DNA of 64,000 nucleotides, from NCBI GenBank assembly GCA_905200645.1, contig CAJKLD010000002.1, positions 1-64,000 of the forward strand, read 5' to 3'. Both the position numbers and the translations under genes were made by a program. The DNA comes from an uncultured Phascolarctobacterium sp. (GTDB lineage: Bacteria; Bacillota; Negativicutes; Acidaminococcales; Acidaminococcaceae). Each line of letters opens with the position of its first letter. The first letter of the stretch is position 1. Positions 16,177 to 24,872 of the stretch are shown here, in pieces. Under the pieces are notes generated by a model. It was not told where the DNA came from and did not search any database. It was given only the letters and a program-made list of their open reading frames with translations.

Positions 16177-17874
16177 TTAAAGCTTTGTTATCGTGCCGCC
16201 AAAAACGCGCATGGCCTTTTGGAGGTTTTCCGGCAGCTGACTGGTATCCACCGCAGACGCAGCAGGCTGCGCTTGCGGTGCCGGCCTTGATTTGGCTGCC
16301 TCTGCACTTGTTTTTTTAACTTCGCTTTCTGCCGCGCATTGCAGACGAATAGGCCGCCGCGCTAAACGCAGCAGCACATCTTCAAAATAGCTCTTGAAAT
16401 CGTCACGGTTCATACGCTCGCTTTTAAAGGCACTATTGAAAACGATTACCAAAATATCTTTGGCAAAGCTGTACACGCGCCCGTCCTTGGCACAGGAATA
16501 CATGGACATTTTTTTCTCCGCGCGCACCAGCTCCAGGGTCTGCCGCCAAAAATCCTCACCGGCAGCATAATCGCCGCCAAATTCTTCTATACCGTTGCTA
16601 TTGTCGGATGCTGTTAGTACCGTCTGCTTAAGCGCAGGCACCGACACAGGCTTAGCAGGCTGCGCTTGCGGCTGTTTAGATTCAAGCTTATCCGTTACGT
16701 TTTGCTTAGGCGCAGCAATGGCGGCAGCAGGCACTCCCTGCGCCAGCTGCTGCTCCAGGCTTTCCACTCTGGCAGTTAAGGAAGCTAAGACGCTGCCCTC
16801 TCTGCGGCATAAATCCAGCAAACACAGCTCCGCCGTAATCCGCTGGCGCATAGTGCCGCGCATTTCCTGCAAGGCACTGTGCAGGCGTTCCTCCGAAGCC
16901 ATCAGTCTATCCTTACTGTAAAATGCAGCCAGCTGCTGTAAATACTCCGCCGTATCCGTCAGATATACCTCGCTGTAATCCGGCACCGCCTTAAAAAGCA
17001 GCAGGGCGCGGAAATATTCTACCAGCTCCGTCAAAATCTGACGCACTTCTTTGCCCTGCTCCAGCAGCAGATTCAATTTCGCCAAGGCTGCCGCTACGTC
17101 CTGTCTGCCAATGGCTTCTACCAAATCGCGCAGAGCTTCGCGTCCCACTATGCCCAAAACCTCGCGCACCGTGCCGACAGTAATTTTTTCTGCCATTACG
17201 CCGCATTGATCCAGCAAGCTTAACGCGTCGCGCATACCGCCCTCGGACTGAATAGCTATCAGCCGCAAAGCTTCTCGTTCGGCATCTAAACCGCTGCCCT
17301 TAGCCACAAAAGCTAAATGCTCCGTAATCTCTTCCACCGTTACGCGGCGAAAATCAAAACGCTGGCAGCGGGAATGAATGGTTGCGGGAATTTTATGCGG
17401 GTCGGTAGTCGCCAAAATAAAGATGACGTGTACAGGCGGCTCCTCCAGCGTTTTCAACAGCGCGTTAAAGGCTTCCGTCGTCAGCATGTGCACTTCGTCG
17501 ATAATATATACCTTATAGCGGCAGTCTACAGGCGTAAAGGCGAGCTGGTCGCGCAGAGTTTTAATTTCGTCGATACCGCGGTTGGAGGCGGCGTCTATCT
17601 CAAAAACATCCATGGAAGCGCCTTCGGCAATGCGGCGGCAGTTTTCACACTCACCGCAGGGTTCTGCCGTAGGGCCATGCACGCAGTTTAACGCCTTAGC
17701 CAAAATGCGCGCCGTACTGGTTTTGCCCGTACCGCGAGGACCGGCAAAAAGATACGCATGAGCAATTCTGCCACTGTTTAAAGCGTTGGTCAACGCCTGC
17801 TTCACCGGCTGCTGACCTACCAGCGTGGCAAAATTCTGCGGCCGCCACTGACGGTATAAAGCCACATAAGCCAT
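16177..17874 (-). CDS. dnaX: DNA polymerase III subunits gamma and tau
   Basis: A 565-residue clamp-loader ATPase. The start is the ATG at 17874 (MAYVALYRQWRPQNF), with AAGGAG 7 bp upstream; further upstream in-frame ATGs lack that support. The AAA+ domain has Walker A GPRGTGKT, a four-Cys zinc module around CVHGPTAEPCGECENC, and Walker B IDEVHML, followed by the sensor-1 region. A collar domain covers about 230-360, and a long Gln/Ala/Pro/Lys-rich linker leads to the tau C-terminus. I saw no obvious slippery A-run, so I cannot say whether a gamma form is made by frameshift. Confidence 0.95.
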   Translation of the reverse strand: MAYVALYRQWRPQNFATLVGQQPVKQALTNALNSGRIAHAYLFAGPRGTGKTSTARILAKALNCVHGPTAEPCGECENCRRIAEGASMDVFEIDAASNRGIDEIKTLRDQLAFTPVDCRYKVYIIDEVHMLTTEAFNALLKTLEEPPVHVIFILATTDPHKIPATIHSRCQRFDFRRVTVEEITEHLAFVAKGSGLDAEREALRLIAIQSEGGMRDALSLLDQCGVMAEKITVGTVREVLGIVGREALRDLVEAIGRQDVAAALAKLNLLLEQGKEVRQILTELVEYFRALLLFKAVPDYSEVYLTDTAEYLQQLAAFYSKDRLMASEERLHSALQEMRGTMRQRITAELCLLDLCRREGSVLASLTARVESLEQQLAQGVPAAAIAAPKQNVTDKLESKQPQAQPAKPVSVPALKQTVLTASDNSNGIEEFGGDYAAGEDFWRQTLELVRAEKKMSMYSCAKDGRVYSFAKDILVIVFNSAFKSERMNRDDFKSYFEDVLLRLARRPIRLQCAAESEVKKTSAEAAKSRPAPQAQPAASAVDTSQLPENLQKAMRVFGGTITKL

Positions 17875-17954
17875 AAGCATTCTCCTTCCATGAATACAAC
17901 ATTTTATGCACAGGTGCATATAGATATTATAGTATAATCACCGCTTCCAGGCAA

Positions 17955-17983
17955 GAAAAAAGCGCCGAGACAAGCTCAGCGCT
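17955..17983 (-). terminator. Terminator of the SRP RNA gene
   Basis: Stem AGCGCTGAG / CTCGGCGCT on the minus strand (17961-17983) followed by six T residues (17955-17960). Confidence 0.85.
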
Positions 17984-17993
17984 GATTGCTTCC

Positions 17994-18118
17994 CTGTAGG
18001 GCCGCAAACCCGAGCACCCCCACGGCACATGAAAGTATCCGCTTAAGGCTGCTTCCTTCCGGACCTGACCTGGTTCACAGGCTCCCATTGCGCAGGACTC
18101 AAATTTACGGTCCTACAG
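17994..18118 (-). ncRNA. ffs: Signal recognition particle RNA (small bacterial type)
   Basis: On the minus strand the apical domain holds the invariant GGTCAGGTCCGGAAGGAAGC, which contains the GGAA tetraloop and the Ffh-binding asymmetric loop. The ends CTGTAGG (18112-18118) and CCTACAG (17994-18000) close the long helix, with CCGTAAA pairing to TTTGCGG next to them. The ends are set by that pairing and could differ by a few bases. It lies directly upstream of dnaX, a common Firmicute location. Confidence 0.92.
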
Positions 18119-18127
18119 AGAAACAAT

Positions 18128-18147
18128 AAAAAAGCCGCACCTGCGGC
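18128..18147 (-). terminator. Terminator of the tRNA-Ser gene
   Basis: Minus-strand stem GCCGC-AGGT-GCGGC (18134-18147) followed by a T6 run. Confidence 0.8.
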
Positions 18148-18156
18148 CGATTTTTA

Positions 18157-18246
18157 TGGCGGAGAGAGAGGGATTCGAACCCTCGGTACGGTTTCCCGTA
18201 CACACGCTTTCCAGGCGTGCACCTTCAACCACTCGGTCATCTCTCC
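18157..18246 (-). tRNA. tRNA-Ser with anticodon GGA
   Basis: A 90-base cloverleaf with the acceptor GGAGAGA, the long variable arm of class II tRNAs (TACGGGAAACCGTA), anticodon GGA in CTGGAAAG, TTCGAATCC T-loop, and an encoded CCA end at 18157-18159. Confidence 0.96.
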
Positions 18247-18407
18247 AAGGTTGAAAACTACTAACAATTTTCAATTTTTGTCCATCTTTCAGGCACACGC
18301 AGCAAAACAACTGCGTATATTATTATACTTGCTGGAAGTCTTGAAGTCAAGTATTTTTTGTAAAAATTTTAGCAAAAAAAGCAGCGACCTATTGTCAACA
18401 AATAGTA

Positions 18408-18460
18408 AAACAGAGAGCAGGCAGACTTCACAGTCAAGCAGCTCTCTGTTTTTATTTTTT
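18408..18460. terminator. Bidirectional terminator after the UspA gene
   Basis: AAACAGAGAGC (18408-18418) pairs perfectly with GCTCTCTGTTT (18441-18451), with T-rich sequence on both sides. Confidence 0.7.
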
Positions 18461-18496
18461 GACAACAGACCATTTTGTTACATTTCAGCAGCTGCC

Positions 18497-19342
18497 TTAA
18501 TCGTCGTTATCATCGGCAGGTACCAGCATTACAGCGCAGTCGGAGTTGAGCACTACATTTTCTGCAGTGCTGCCCAGCTCGTCGCCGTTAGTCATATCCG
18601 CGCCTGTTTTGGCCATCATAATCAGGCTTACATCATCCCGCGCGCAAATAGCGGCAATTTTTTTAGAAGCTATGCCGTGAGCAATATGGTAATCGGCTAC
18701 AATGCCAAAAATCTTCATCTCATCTACCAGCTCCTGCAAAAAGAGCATAGCGCTGCCATATTTTTCTTTATAATCATGCTTATTGCGGCTATGCTCAATA
18801 ACGTGCACAAAAACAACCCTGCCCACTTCTTCGCGCATACTGCGGATAATATTCAGCGCTTCCAAGGATTTACGGGAAAAATCTGTCGGCACTAAAATAG
18901 TTTGCAGTAAATTTTCCTGCTGCTCGTGCGCTTCCGTCTTGTTGATAAACAAAGGAATATTAGTTACCCGCGCTAAATCAAAGGTCGTGCTGCCCATAAG
19001 CGCGCGCTCCAAAAAGCCCTTGCGGTGAGAAGCCACCAGCACCAAATCAGCGTCAAATTCTTCTGCCAGCTCGCTGATAGTTTGACAGATATTGCCTATA
19101 CGCGTAGCAATGGTTATTTCTTCATAGCCTGCTTGTTCTATTTCATTTTTATACCCTTCTAAACGGCTCTGCGCCTTTTTGTAACTGCTACCGTCAGGGT
19201 CGGCGTCGTCATCGTCATTAAAAACGTGCGCCAAAACCACTTCCGTTTCCGTATCGGGGCATAAGCTAAACAGACACTCAGTCAGCTTATCGGCCTGCGG
19301 CGATAAATCCGTGGCCAGCAGGACCTTAGTGAATGTACTCAT
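18497..19342 (-). CDS. Tandem-domain universal stress protein (UspA family)
   Basis: A 281-residue cytoplasmic protein made of two Usp folds, about 5-135 and 147-277. Domain 1 begins KVLLATDLSPQADK and ends near HRKGFLERALMGSTTFDLAR; domain 2 begins TILVPTDFSRKSLEAL and ends with TGADMTNGDELGSTAENVV. The second half has a G-x-x-G-S-like segment of the ATP-binding subfamily (ELGSTAENV). A strongly acidic stretch, NDDDDADPD, lies in the first domain. Usp proteins accumulate in stress and starvation; nothing here shows a specific partner. It has its own terminator, and AGGAGC precedes the ATG. Confidence 0.85.
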   Translation of the reverse strand: MSTFTKVLLATDLSPQADKLTECLFSLCPDTETEVVLAHVFNDDDDADPDGSSYKKAQSRLEGYKNEIEQAGYEEITIATRIGNICQTISELAEEFDADLVLVASHRKGFLERALMGSTTFDLARVTNIPLFINKTEAHEQQENLLQTILVPTDFSRKSLEALNIIRSMREEVGRVVFVHVIEHSRNKHDYKEKYGSAMLFLQELVDEMKIFGIVADYHIAHGIASKKIAAICARDDVSLIMMAKTGADMTNGDELGSTAENVVLNSDCAVMLVPADDNDD

Positions 19343-19428
19343 TTATCTGCTCCTTTAAATAAAGATATATAGTAGATATTTTCGCCATAGATTGCAAAAC
19401 TCCTGCCGCCGCAATATATTTTTAGACT

Positions 19429-19462
19429 AAAAAAGCAGGAACCTTTTACAGTTCCTGCTAAA
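19429..19462 (-). terminator. Terminator of the XRE regulator gene
   Basis: AGCAGGAAC and GTTCCTGCT (19434-19442 and 19451-19459) form the stem, followed on the minus strand by TTTTTT. Confidence 0.8.
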
Positions 19463-19471
19463 ATTTTACAA

Positions 19472-19783
19472 TTAACGGTTAGCTTTACTCTTTTTAAGCA
19501 TCATGAGCAGTTCAGAAAGATCGTCTAAGGTTACTTCGCTTTTCTTTTCTTCTTCCTGTTTCCCCTCAATATCCTCAAAAAAACTGCTGATAGGAGTAGC
19601 CAAAGCTTCGCGCAGTTTAATCAAATTGGGAATAGTTAACCCGGCACGGCCGTTTTCAATATTGCTTAAATGCGTTTGGGTTACACCAATTTGTTTGGCA
19701 AGCTCGGTCTGAGAAATCCCTTTCGTAATACGAAGCATTTTCACACGAGTACCAATCAGCTTATTGTAGTCTTCCATCATCAT
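19472..19783 (-). CDS. XRE-family transcriptional regulator
   Basis: A 103-residue DNA-binding protein. The helix-turn-helix covers about 8-63 (RVKMLRITKGISQTELAKQ then GVTQTHLSNIENGRAGLTI), and a charged Lys/Glu linker leads to a Leu/Met-rich tail that may dimerise. It resembles small regulators of the SinR/Cro type. The ATG at 19783 is preferred; AAAGGGG ends 5 bp before it, and a GTG at 19789 overlaps that site. A palindrome, TATACATGTATACA, lies about 100 bp upstream and is repeated before the gltB'-'gltD fusion, so this protein is a candidate to bind it. Targets are not known. Confidence 0.8.
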   Translation of the reverse strand: MMMEDYNKLIGTRVKMLRITKGISQTELAKQIGVTQTHLSNIENGRAGLTIPNLIKLREALATPISSFFEDIEGKQEEEKKSEVTLDDLSELLMMLKKSKANR

Positions 19784-19881
19784 AAACACCCCTTTACTAA
19801 ATTTTTATATACATGCGCAAAATTAAACTCTATAGAATACCTATTGCGATTATAACACATTATTCTGATGTAAGCAAGTAT

Positions 19882-19895
19882 TATACATGTATACA
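19882..19895. promoter_or_regulatory. Palindrome TATACATGTATACA before the XRE gene
   Basis: This 14-mer contains the perfect 12-bp palindrome TATACATGTATA. It is identical to 13711-13724 in the symporter/gltB control region. A possible operator for the XRE protein. Confidence 0.45.
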
Positions 19896-20001
19896 TATCT
19901 TTTTTGCAAAATAATTGGTTATTTTTATTTAGCGACGTTTTGTATGCTTATAATACATAATAATCATTATTTAAAATTTTTATATACTATTTTGCGTTCA
20001 A

Positions 20002-21405
20002 TTAGTTTTCTGCATCAATAAGCTTGCCGGGATTGAGCACATTGTTGGGGTCCATAGCGCGTTTAATGGTTTTCATAATAGACATTTCCACCGGGTCACA
20101 GTATTCTGCCAAAGCATGCAGTTTTTTAGCGCCAATGCCATGCTCGCCGCTCAAACGACCGCCAATACTGTAAACATAAGCATAGCAGATTTTGTGGAAT
20201 TCACTGACCTGCTTTTCCCATTCCTCGTCGCTCATATCCATTTTCAAAACATTAAAATGCAGATTGCCGTCGCCTGCATGAGCTAAGCACATACATTCAA
20301 AATCATATTTCTTGGATTCTTCCATTAAATGATTTAAGCAGATAGCAATTTTATCCACGGGAACAACCAAATCATCAGAGGTAGAAACCTTGCTCAAGGC
20401 CTTGGAGCCCTCCAAGCAGCTGCGGCGAACCTTCCATACGCGCTCGTCCGCCTCTACCACGTCGGTAGCGCCGCAGGCAGTACAAATTTCATCCAGCTGC
20501 TCCATTTTTATATCCAGCTCATCCTCGCTGAAAGTTTCCACAGTTACGATAACATAGCTGCCATCCTCGTAATGAGGCAGGCGCAGCTCGGCATAATCGC
20601 TAGCAGCGCGCACAAAGCCGTTATCCATAAATTCTACGCTGGTAGGATTAAGACCGGCTTTAATCAAAGCAGGCACTAAATCTACGGCCTTTTGCACATC
20701 AGTAAAAATAGCCAAAATATCCAAACGATAGGGGCACAGCGGCAGCAGCTTCAAGGTAGCTTTCGTGATAATGCCTAAAGTACCCTCGCTGCCCATTACC
20801 AACTGGTCCAAGCAATAGCCGGTACTGCATTTTTTCAGACGATTGCCCAGCTCCACAATTTCGCCGGTAGGAGTTACTACCTCTATAGAATATACCTGAT
20901 GGCGTGTAGTGCCGTAGCGCACAGCCTTATTACCGCCGGCATTGGTAGCGATATTGCCGCCAATCAAGCAGCTGTCGGCGCTGCAAGGGTCGCCCGCGTA
21001 TAAAAGTCCGGCGTCGTTAGCCAGCTTTTGAATTTCCACAGTGCGCGCGCCTGCTTCTACAACCATGTACATAGCTTCCGTATTCATTTCAATAATTTTA
21101 TCCATGCGCTCCAAAAGCAGCACTATGCCGCCGCACACGGGAATAGCGCCGCAAGAAACGCTGGTACCGGCGCTGCGGGGAGTTACGGGCACTAAATATT
21201 TATTGGCCAGCTTCATAATTGCGGCAACCTCTTCCGTGCTGCCCGGCAGAACAACTACCTCCGGCAGATGATGGTAGCGCGCGTCCGGCTCCTCGTCGGT
21301 TTTATAACGCTCCAAGGTTTCTGCGTCGTTTTTGACAAATTCTGCGCCCACAATGGCACGCAGAGCTTCTAACACTTCTTCGTTGACAGGATTGTATTTT
21401 GTCAT
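20002..21405 (-). CDS. GlcD/D-lactate dehydrogenase-type FAD flavoprotein (copy 1)
   Basis: A 467-residue cytoplasmic flavoenzyme. The FAD-binding domain (about 40-215) has the PRSAGTSVSCGA loop, YAGDPCSADSC and GGNIATNAGGNKAVRYG. The C-terminal substrate domain (about 220-463) has the metal/substrate motifs HAGDGNLHF and SGEHGIGAKK. The family oxidises 2-hydroxy acids such as D-lactate or glycolate. It is the most divergent of three tandem paralogues: the segment after GDGNLH differs and it ends KLIDAEN where the others end in FNV. No iron-sulfur (GlcF) subunit or ETF genes are adjacent, so the electron acceptor is unknown. Confidence 0.87.
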   Translation of the reverse strand: MTKYNPVNEEVLEALRAIVGAEFVKNDAETLERYKTDEEPDARYHHLPEVVVLPGSTEEVAAIMKLANKYLVPVTPRSAGTSVSCGAIPVCGGIVLLLERMDKIIEMNTEAMYMVVEAGARTVEIQKLANDAGLLYAGDPCSADSCLIGGNIATNAGGNKAVRYGTTRHQVYSIEVVTPTGEIVELGNRLKKCSTGYCLDQLVMGSEGTLGIITKATLKLLPLCPYRLDILAIFTDVQKAVDLVPALIKAGLNPTSVEFMDNGFVRAASDYAELRLPHYEDGSYVIVTVETFSEDELDIKMEQLDEICTACGATDVVEADERVWKVRRSCLEGSKALSKVSTSDDLVVPVDKIAICLNHLMEESKKYDFECMCLAHAGDGNLHFNVLKMDMSDEEWEKQVSEFHKICYAYVYSIGGRLSGEHGIGAKKLHALAEYCDPVEMSIMKTIKRAMDPNNVLNPGKLIDAEN

Positions 21406-21465
21406 TTGCTTCCAGTCCTTTCCGTACTGTTATTCTACTGTTATTGTTTTTACGTTTAAGCTTAC

Positions 21466-22866
21466 TTAAACATTAAATACTTTACCGGGATTAAGAATAT
21501 TATTCGGATCCCAGGCTCTTTTTATTTTGCGCATCAAATCAAGCTGGCCGCCGGGAGTAAATGCTTCCATAAAACCGCTCTTTTTGGCGCCAATACCATG
21601 CTCGCCGCTCAAGCGTCCGCCATGAGCATAAACATAGGTATAAATTTCCTGCGTAAAACGCGCTAAATTACTTTCCCATTCCTCGTCGGTCAAATCCATT
21701 TTACACAAAACAATATGCAGATTGCCGTCGCCAATGTGGGCGTTAATCCGCAGAGGAAAGGGATATTTTTGCACCGTAGCGATAATATGCTTTACGGTGC
21801 CGCTCATTTGGTCCACAGGCACCACTACGTCATCCGTAGTGCAGACCAAGCTTACCAAGCGCACAGATTCCAAGCAGTTGCGGCGCATATCCCAAATACG
21901 CTCGTCCGCTTCCAAAACCTCTACCGCGCCGCATTCCTCACAGATATCGTTAAGCTGCTCCATTTTCATATCCAGCTCATCCTCAGTAAAGGTTTCGATA
22001 GTGAAGATAACATAAATGCCGTCCTCCTGGCGCGGCGCTCCGGCAAAATCAAGAAACTGCGAGGTAGTGCGCACATTAGCGTTATCCATATATTCAATGC
22101 TGGTAGGATTGACGCCCGCCTGCATAACCTTAGGCACCACGCTCATGGCGGCTACCGCATCAGTAAAAATTGCCAGCATATCCAGTCTGCACGGCGGCAG
22201 GGGCTGCAGCTTTAACGTAACCTGAGTAATAATACCTAAGGTTCCCTCGCTGCCGATTACCAGCTGCTCTAAGCAGTAGCCCGTACTGCACTTTTTCAGC
22301 GGCGCACCTAAATCGACAATCTCACCCTCGGGCGTAACAATCTGCACCGCGTACACCTGATTACGGGTTACGCCGTAGCGCACGGCCTTGTTGCCGCCGG
22401 CGTTAGTCGCCAGATTGCCGCCTATTTGACAGCTTTCGGCACTGCAGGGGTCGCCTGCATATAAAAAGCCCTCCGCGTTAGCCATCTTTTGAATGTCCAC
22501 CGTACGCACGCCGGCCTGCGCAATCATGTACATACCTTCCTTATTGAGCTCAATAATTTTATTCAAGCGCTCCATAAGGATAATTAGTCCGCCCTTGTCG
22601 GCAATAGCGCCGTCCACAATACCGCTGCCGCCGCCGCGTACCGTAACGGGGACTAAATAAGCGTTGCACAGCTTCATAACTGCGGCAATTTCTGCGGCGT
22701 TAGCAGGAGCAACCACCACATCCGGCAGATGAAAGCAGCGCTCGTCCGTTTCCTCATCAGTTTTATATTTATCCAGCGTTGCCGCGTCCGTATAAACGTA
22801 CTCGCTGCCTAGCACAGCGCGCAGCTCGTCTATAAACGCAGGCGTGGGCTGGTTGTAATTAGCCAT
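21466..22866 (-). CDS. GlcD/D-lactate dehydrogenase-type FAD flavoprotein (copy 2)
   Basis: A 466-residue paralogue of the proteins on either side. It keeps the FAD loop (VRGGGSGIVDGA, closer to the usual PP-loop than copies 1 and 3), YAGDPCSAESCQIGGN, HIGDGNLHIVLCK and SGEHGIGAKKSG. Its catalytic-domain sequence is much closer to copy 3 than to copy 1, suggesting a later duplication. GAAAGGA precedes the ATG. The stop of copy 2 is 60 bp before the start of copy 1, so they are probably one transcript. Oxidation of D-lactate or another 2-hydroxy acid is the likely role; differences around the active site may mean different substrates. Confidence 0.87.
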   Translation of the reverse strand: MANYNQPTPAFIDELRAVLGSEYVYTDAATLDKYKTDEETDERCFHLPDVVVAPANAAEIAAVMKLCNAYLVPVTVRGGGSGIVDGAIADKGGLIILMERLNKIIELNKEGMYMIAQAGVRTVDIQKMANAEGFLYAGDPCSAESCQIGGNLATNAGGNKAVRYGVTRNQVYAVQIVTPEGEIVDLGAPLKKCSTGYCLEQLVIGSEGTLGIITQVTLKLQPLPPCRLDMLAIFTDAVAAMSVVPKVMQAGVNPTSIEYMDNANVRTTSQFLDFAGAPRQEDGIYVIFTIETFTEDELDMKMEQLNDICEECGAVEVLEADERIWDMRRNCLESVRLVSLVCTTDDVVVPVDQMSGTVKHIIATVQKYPFPLRINAHIGDGNLHIVLCKMDLTDEEWESNLARFTQEIYTYVYAHGGRLSGEHGIGAKKSGFMEAFTPGGQLDLMRKIKRAWDPNNILNPGKVFNV

Positions 22867-22898
22867 AAATTATTTCCTTTCAAATTTTGATGTTAAAT

Positions 22899-23132
22899 AA
22901 AGCAGATGATGCTTTACATCCTTTCCTCCATAAGAGCGCGGAGAAAGCGTCAGATGCGCGAAATAGCGACGCCGGCGTACTAGGAATAAGTCAAGGAGCT
23001 ATGGCAAAGCAGATGATGCTTTACATCCTTTCCTCCATAAGAGCGCGGAGAAAGCGTCAGATGCGCGAAATAGCGACGCCGGCGTACTAGGAGTACGTCA
23101 AGGAGCTATGACAAAGCAGATGACGCTTTACA
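22899..23132. repeat. 107-bp tandem direct repeat, about 2.2 copies
   Basis: A unit beginning AAAGCAGATGATGC starts at 22899, 23006 and (partial, diverging) 23113, a constant 107-bp period. The first two copies are nearly identical; GAATAAGTC against GAGTACGTC near the end is the main difference seen. Each unit holds short inverted repeats (for example GCGTC...GACGC) and is more GC-rich than other intergenic DNA here. It lies between copies 2 and 3 of the flavoprotein genes, downstream of copy 3 and upstream of copy 2. Open frames that cross it reflect the repeat and are not supported as genes. Confidence 0.9.
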
Positions 23133-23140
23133 CGCGCTCG

Positions 23141-24547
23141 TTACACGTTAAAGATTTTTCCCGGATTAAGAACACAATTAGGATCCCACGCTTTTTTAAT
23201 TCTGCGCATCAAATCCAGCTCGCCGGCAGGAGTAAATTCTTCCATATAAGATAACTTTTTCGCGCCGATACCGTGCTCGCCGGCCATACGACCGCCTTGA
23301 GCATAAACGTAGCTATAAGCTTCCTCATGGAATTCATGCACGTATTTTTCCCAATCCCCGTCAGTCATAGCGCATTTGCACAGCACTAAATGCAGATTGC
23401 CGTCGCCGATATGAGCGTTAACCTTTACGGGCAGCGGGAACGGGTATTTTTCGCTGATAAGCATCAATTCTTTAATCGTATCGGCAATTTTATCCACAGG
23501 AACCACTACGTCGTCAGTAAGAGAAACCTTGCTTACCAGGCTAATGGATTCCTGACAGTTGCGGCGCATGGACCAAATGCGGTCGTCCGCCTCCAAAACG
23601 TCCACAGCGCCTGCTTCCTCGCACAAATCGCTGACCTGCTCCATTTTGCTGTCCAGCTCTTCCTCCGTAAAGGTTTCTACGGTAATAATAACGTAAATGC
23701 CGGTTTCGTAATGGGGCGCGCCCTTAAACTCGATATAATCAGCGGTGGAGCGCACATAGGAATTGTCCATATATTCAATGCTTGTAGGATTGATGCCTGC
23801 CTTATTGATTTTTGCCACGACGGATAATGCCTTATGCGGATTTTCAAACACCGCCAGCACGTCAAAACGATAGGGCGGCAGGGGCTGCAGCTTCAGCGTT
23901 ACCTTAGTGATAATACCCAAAGTGCCCTCGCTGCCGATAACCAACTGCTCCATGCAGTAGCCGGTGCTGCATTTTTTCAGACGCGCGCCAATCTCCACAA
24001 TTTCACCCTCGGGAGTAACCATTTCCAAGCCGTAAACCTGATTGCGGGTTACGCCGTAGCGCACTGCTTTATTACCGCCGGCGTTAGTCGCCAAATTAGC
24101 GCCAATCATGCAGGATTCGGCGCTGCAAGGATCGCCTGCGTATAAAAAGCCGGCATCGTTAGCCATTTTTTGAATGTCCACCGTACGCACGCCTGCTTCG
24201 GCAATCACATACATACCCTCGGTGTTCATTTCGATAATTTTGTTCAAACGCTCCATGAGCAGAATAATACCGCCGCAGACGGCAATAGCGCCGTCCGCCA
24301 GGCTGGTGCCGCCGCTACGCACAGTCAAAGGCACAAGATATTTATTGCACAGCTTCACTACGGCAGCAATTTCTTCGGCGCTGCCCGGACGCACTACCGC
24401 TTCCGGCACGCGGAAGCGACGCGGATCATATTCTTCATCGGTTTTATACATATCCAGCTTTTCGGGGTCGGTAAAAACATTTTCTGCACCGACAGCATTT
24501 TTTACCTCTGCCAAAAACTCCTGACTTACGGCATTATATTTTTTCAC
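23141..24547 (-). CDS. GlcD/D-lactate dehydrogenase-type FAD flavoprotein (copy 3)
   Basis: A 468-residue paralogue. Motifs in order: VRSGGTSLADGA (FAD loop), YAGDPCSAESCMIGAN, the HIGDGNLHLVLCK metal site and AGEHGIGAKKLS, with the ending KKAWDPNCVLNPGKIFNV. It starts with GTG behind GGAGGGG. It is first of three tandem genes; the 107-bp repeats separate it from copy 2. Function is oxidation of a 2-hydroxy acid, with lactate the obvious candidate given the LarA lactate racemase encoded at 50.8 kb. That substrate link is an inference. Confidence 0.87.
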   Translation of the reverse strand: MKKYNAVSQEFLAEVKNAVGAENVFTDPEKLDMYKTDEEYDPRRFRVPEAVVRPGSAEEIAAVVKLCNKYLVPLTVRSGGTSLADGAIAVCGGIILLMERLNKIIEMNTEGMYVIAEAGVRTVDIQKMANDAGFLYAGDPCSAESCMIGANLATNAGGNKAVRYGVTRNQVYGLEMVTPEGEIVEIGARLKKCSTGYCMEQLVIGSEGTLGIITKVTLKLQPLPPYRFDVLAVFENPHKALSVVAKINKAGINPTSIEYMDNSYVRSTADYIEFKGAPHYETGIYVIITVETFTEEELDSKMEQVSDLCEEAGAVDVLEADDRIWSMRRNCQESISLVSKVSLTDDVVVPVDKIADTIKELMLISEKYPFPLPVKVNAHIGDGNLHLVLCKCAMTDGDWEKYVHEFHEEAYSYVYAQGGRMAGEHGIGAKKLSYMEEFTPAGELDLMRRIKKAWDPNCVLNPGKIFNV

Positions 24548-24827
24548 AAGTTCCCCTCCTAATTTATATCTATGTGTTTTAGTATTAGCACTGAGCGTCT
24601 GCCTTTTTTCACTAAGCTTATATAGACAGGATGCCTCATTCTAAGTATTTATTATAATCTAACTAGGAAATTTATTCAATCAATCTAACGGTAAAAGCTG
24701 AAGAAAGATAATGGATTATTACGTTTGAAGCACTTTCTTATATTTTGCTCCTACTGCATATATAAATGTACAATATATGCAAATTAAATTGGCACATTTA
24801 TTGTGTTTGGAGTTAAGTTCAACATAC
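24548..24827. other. Intergenic region upstream of the flavoprotein genes
   Basis: AT-rich, no supported gene. It should hold the promoter of the flavoprotein cluster (minus strand), but I could not choose one confidently. Confidence 0.4.
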
Positions 24828-24859
24828 AAAAAGACCTTTCCCGTTACGGGAAAGGTCTT
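24828..24859 (-). terminator. Terminator of the FadL-family gene
   Basis: A 13-bp perfect stem (AAGACCTTTCCCG, 24831-24843, with 24847-24859) and 3-base loop, followed by Ts on the minus strand. Confidence 0.88.
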
Positions 24860-24872
24860 GCTAAACGTTAAA

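Noticed and set aside
18113..18310. 65-residue open frame across the tRNA-Ser gene, minus strand
   Set aside because: It reads through the tRNA and its terminator; the GARLESVCTG and TEGSNPSLSA pattern is a known false translation of serine tRNAs.
22887..23090. 67-residue frame on the plus strand over the 107-bp repeat
   Set aside because: It has no ribosome binding site or family resemblance; its repeated words simply come from the DNA repeat.
22899..23132. CRISPR array at the 107-bp repeat
   Set aside because: The unit is contiguous with no short repeat plus unique spacers, and there are no cas genes.
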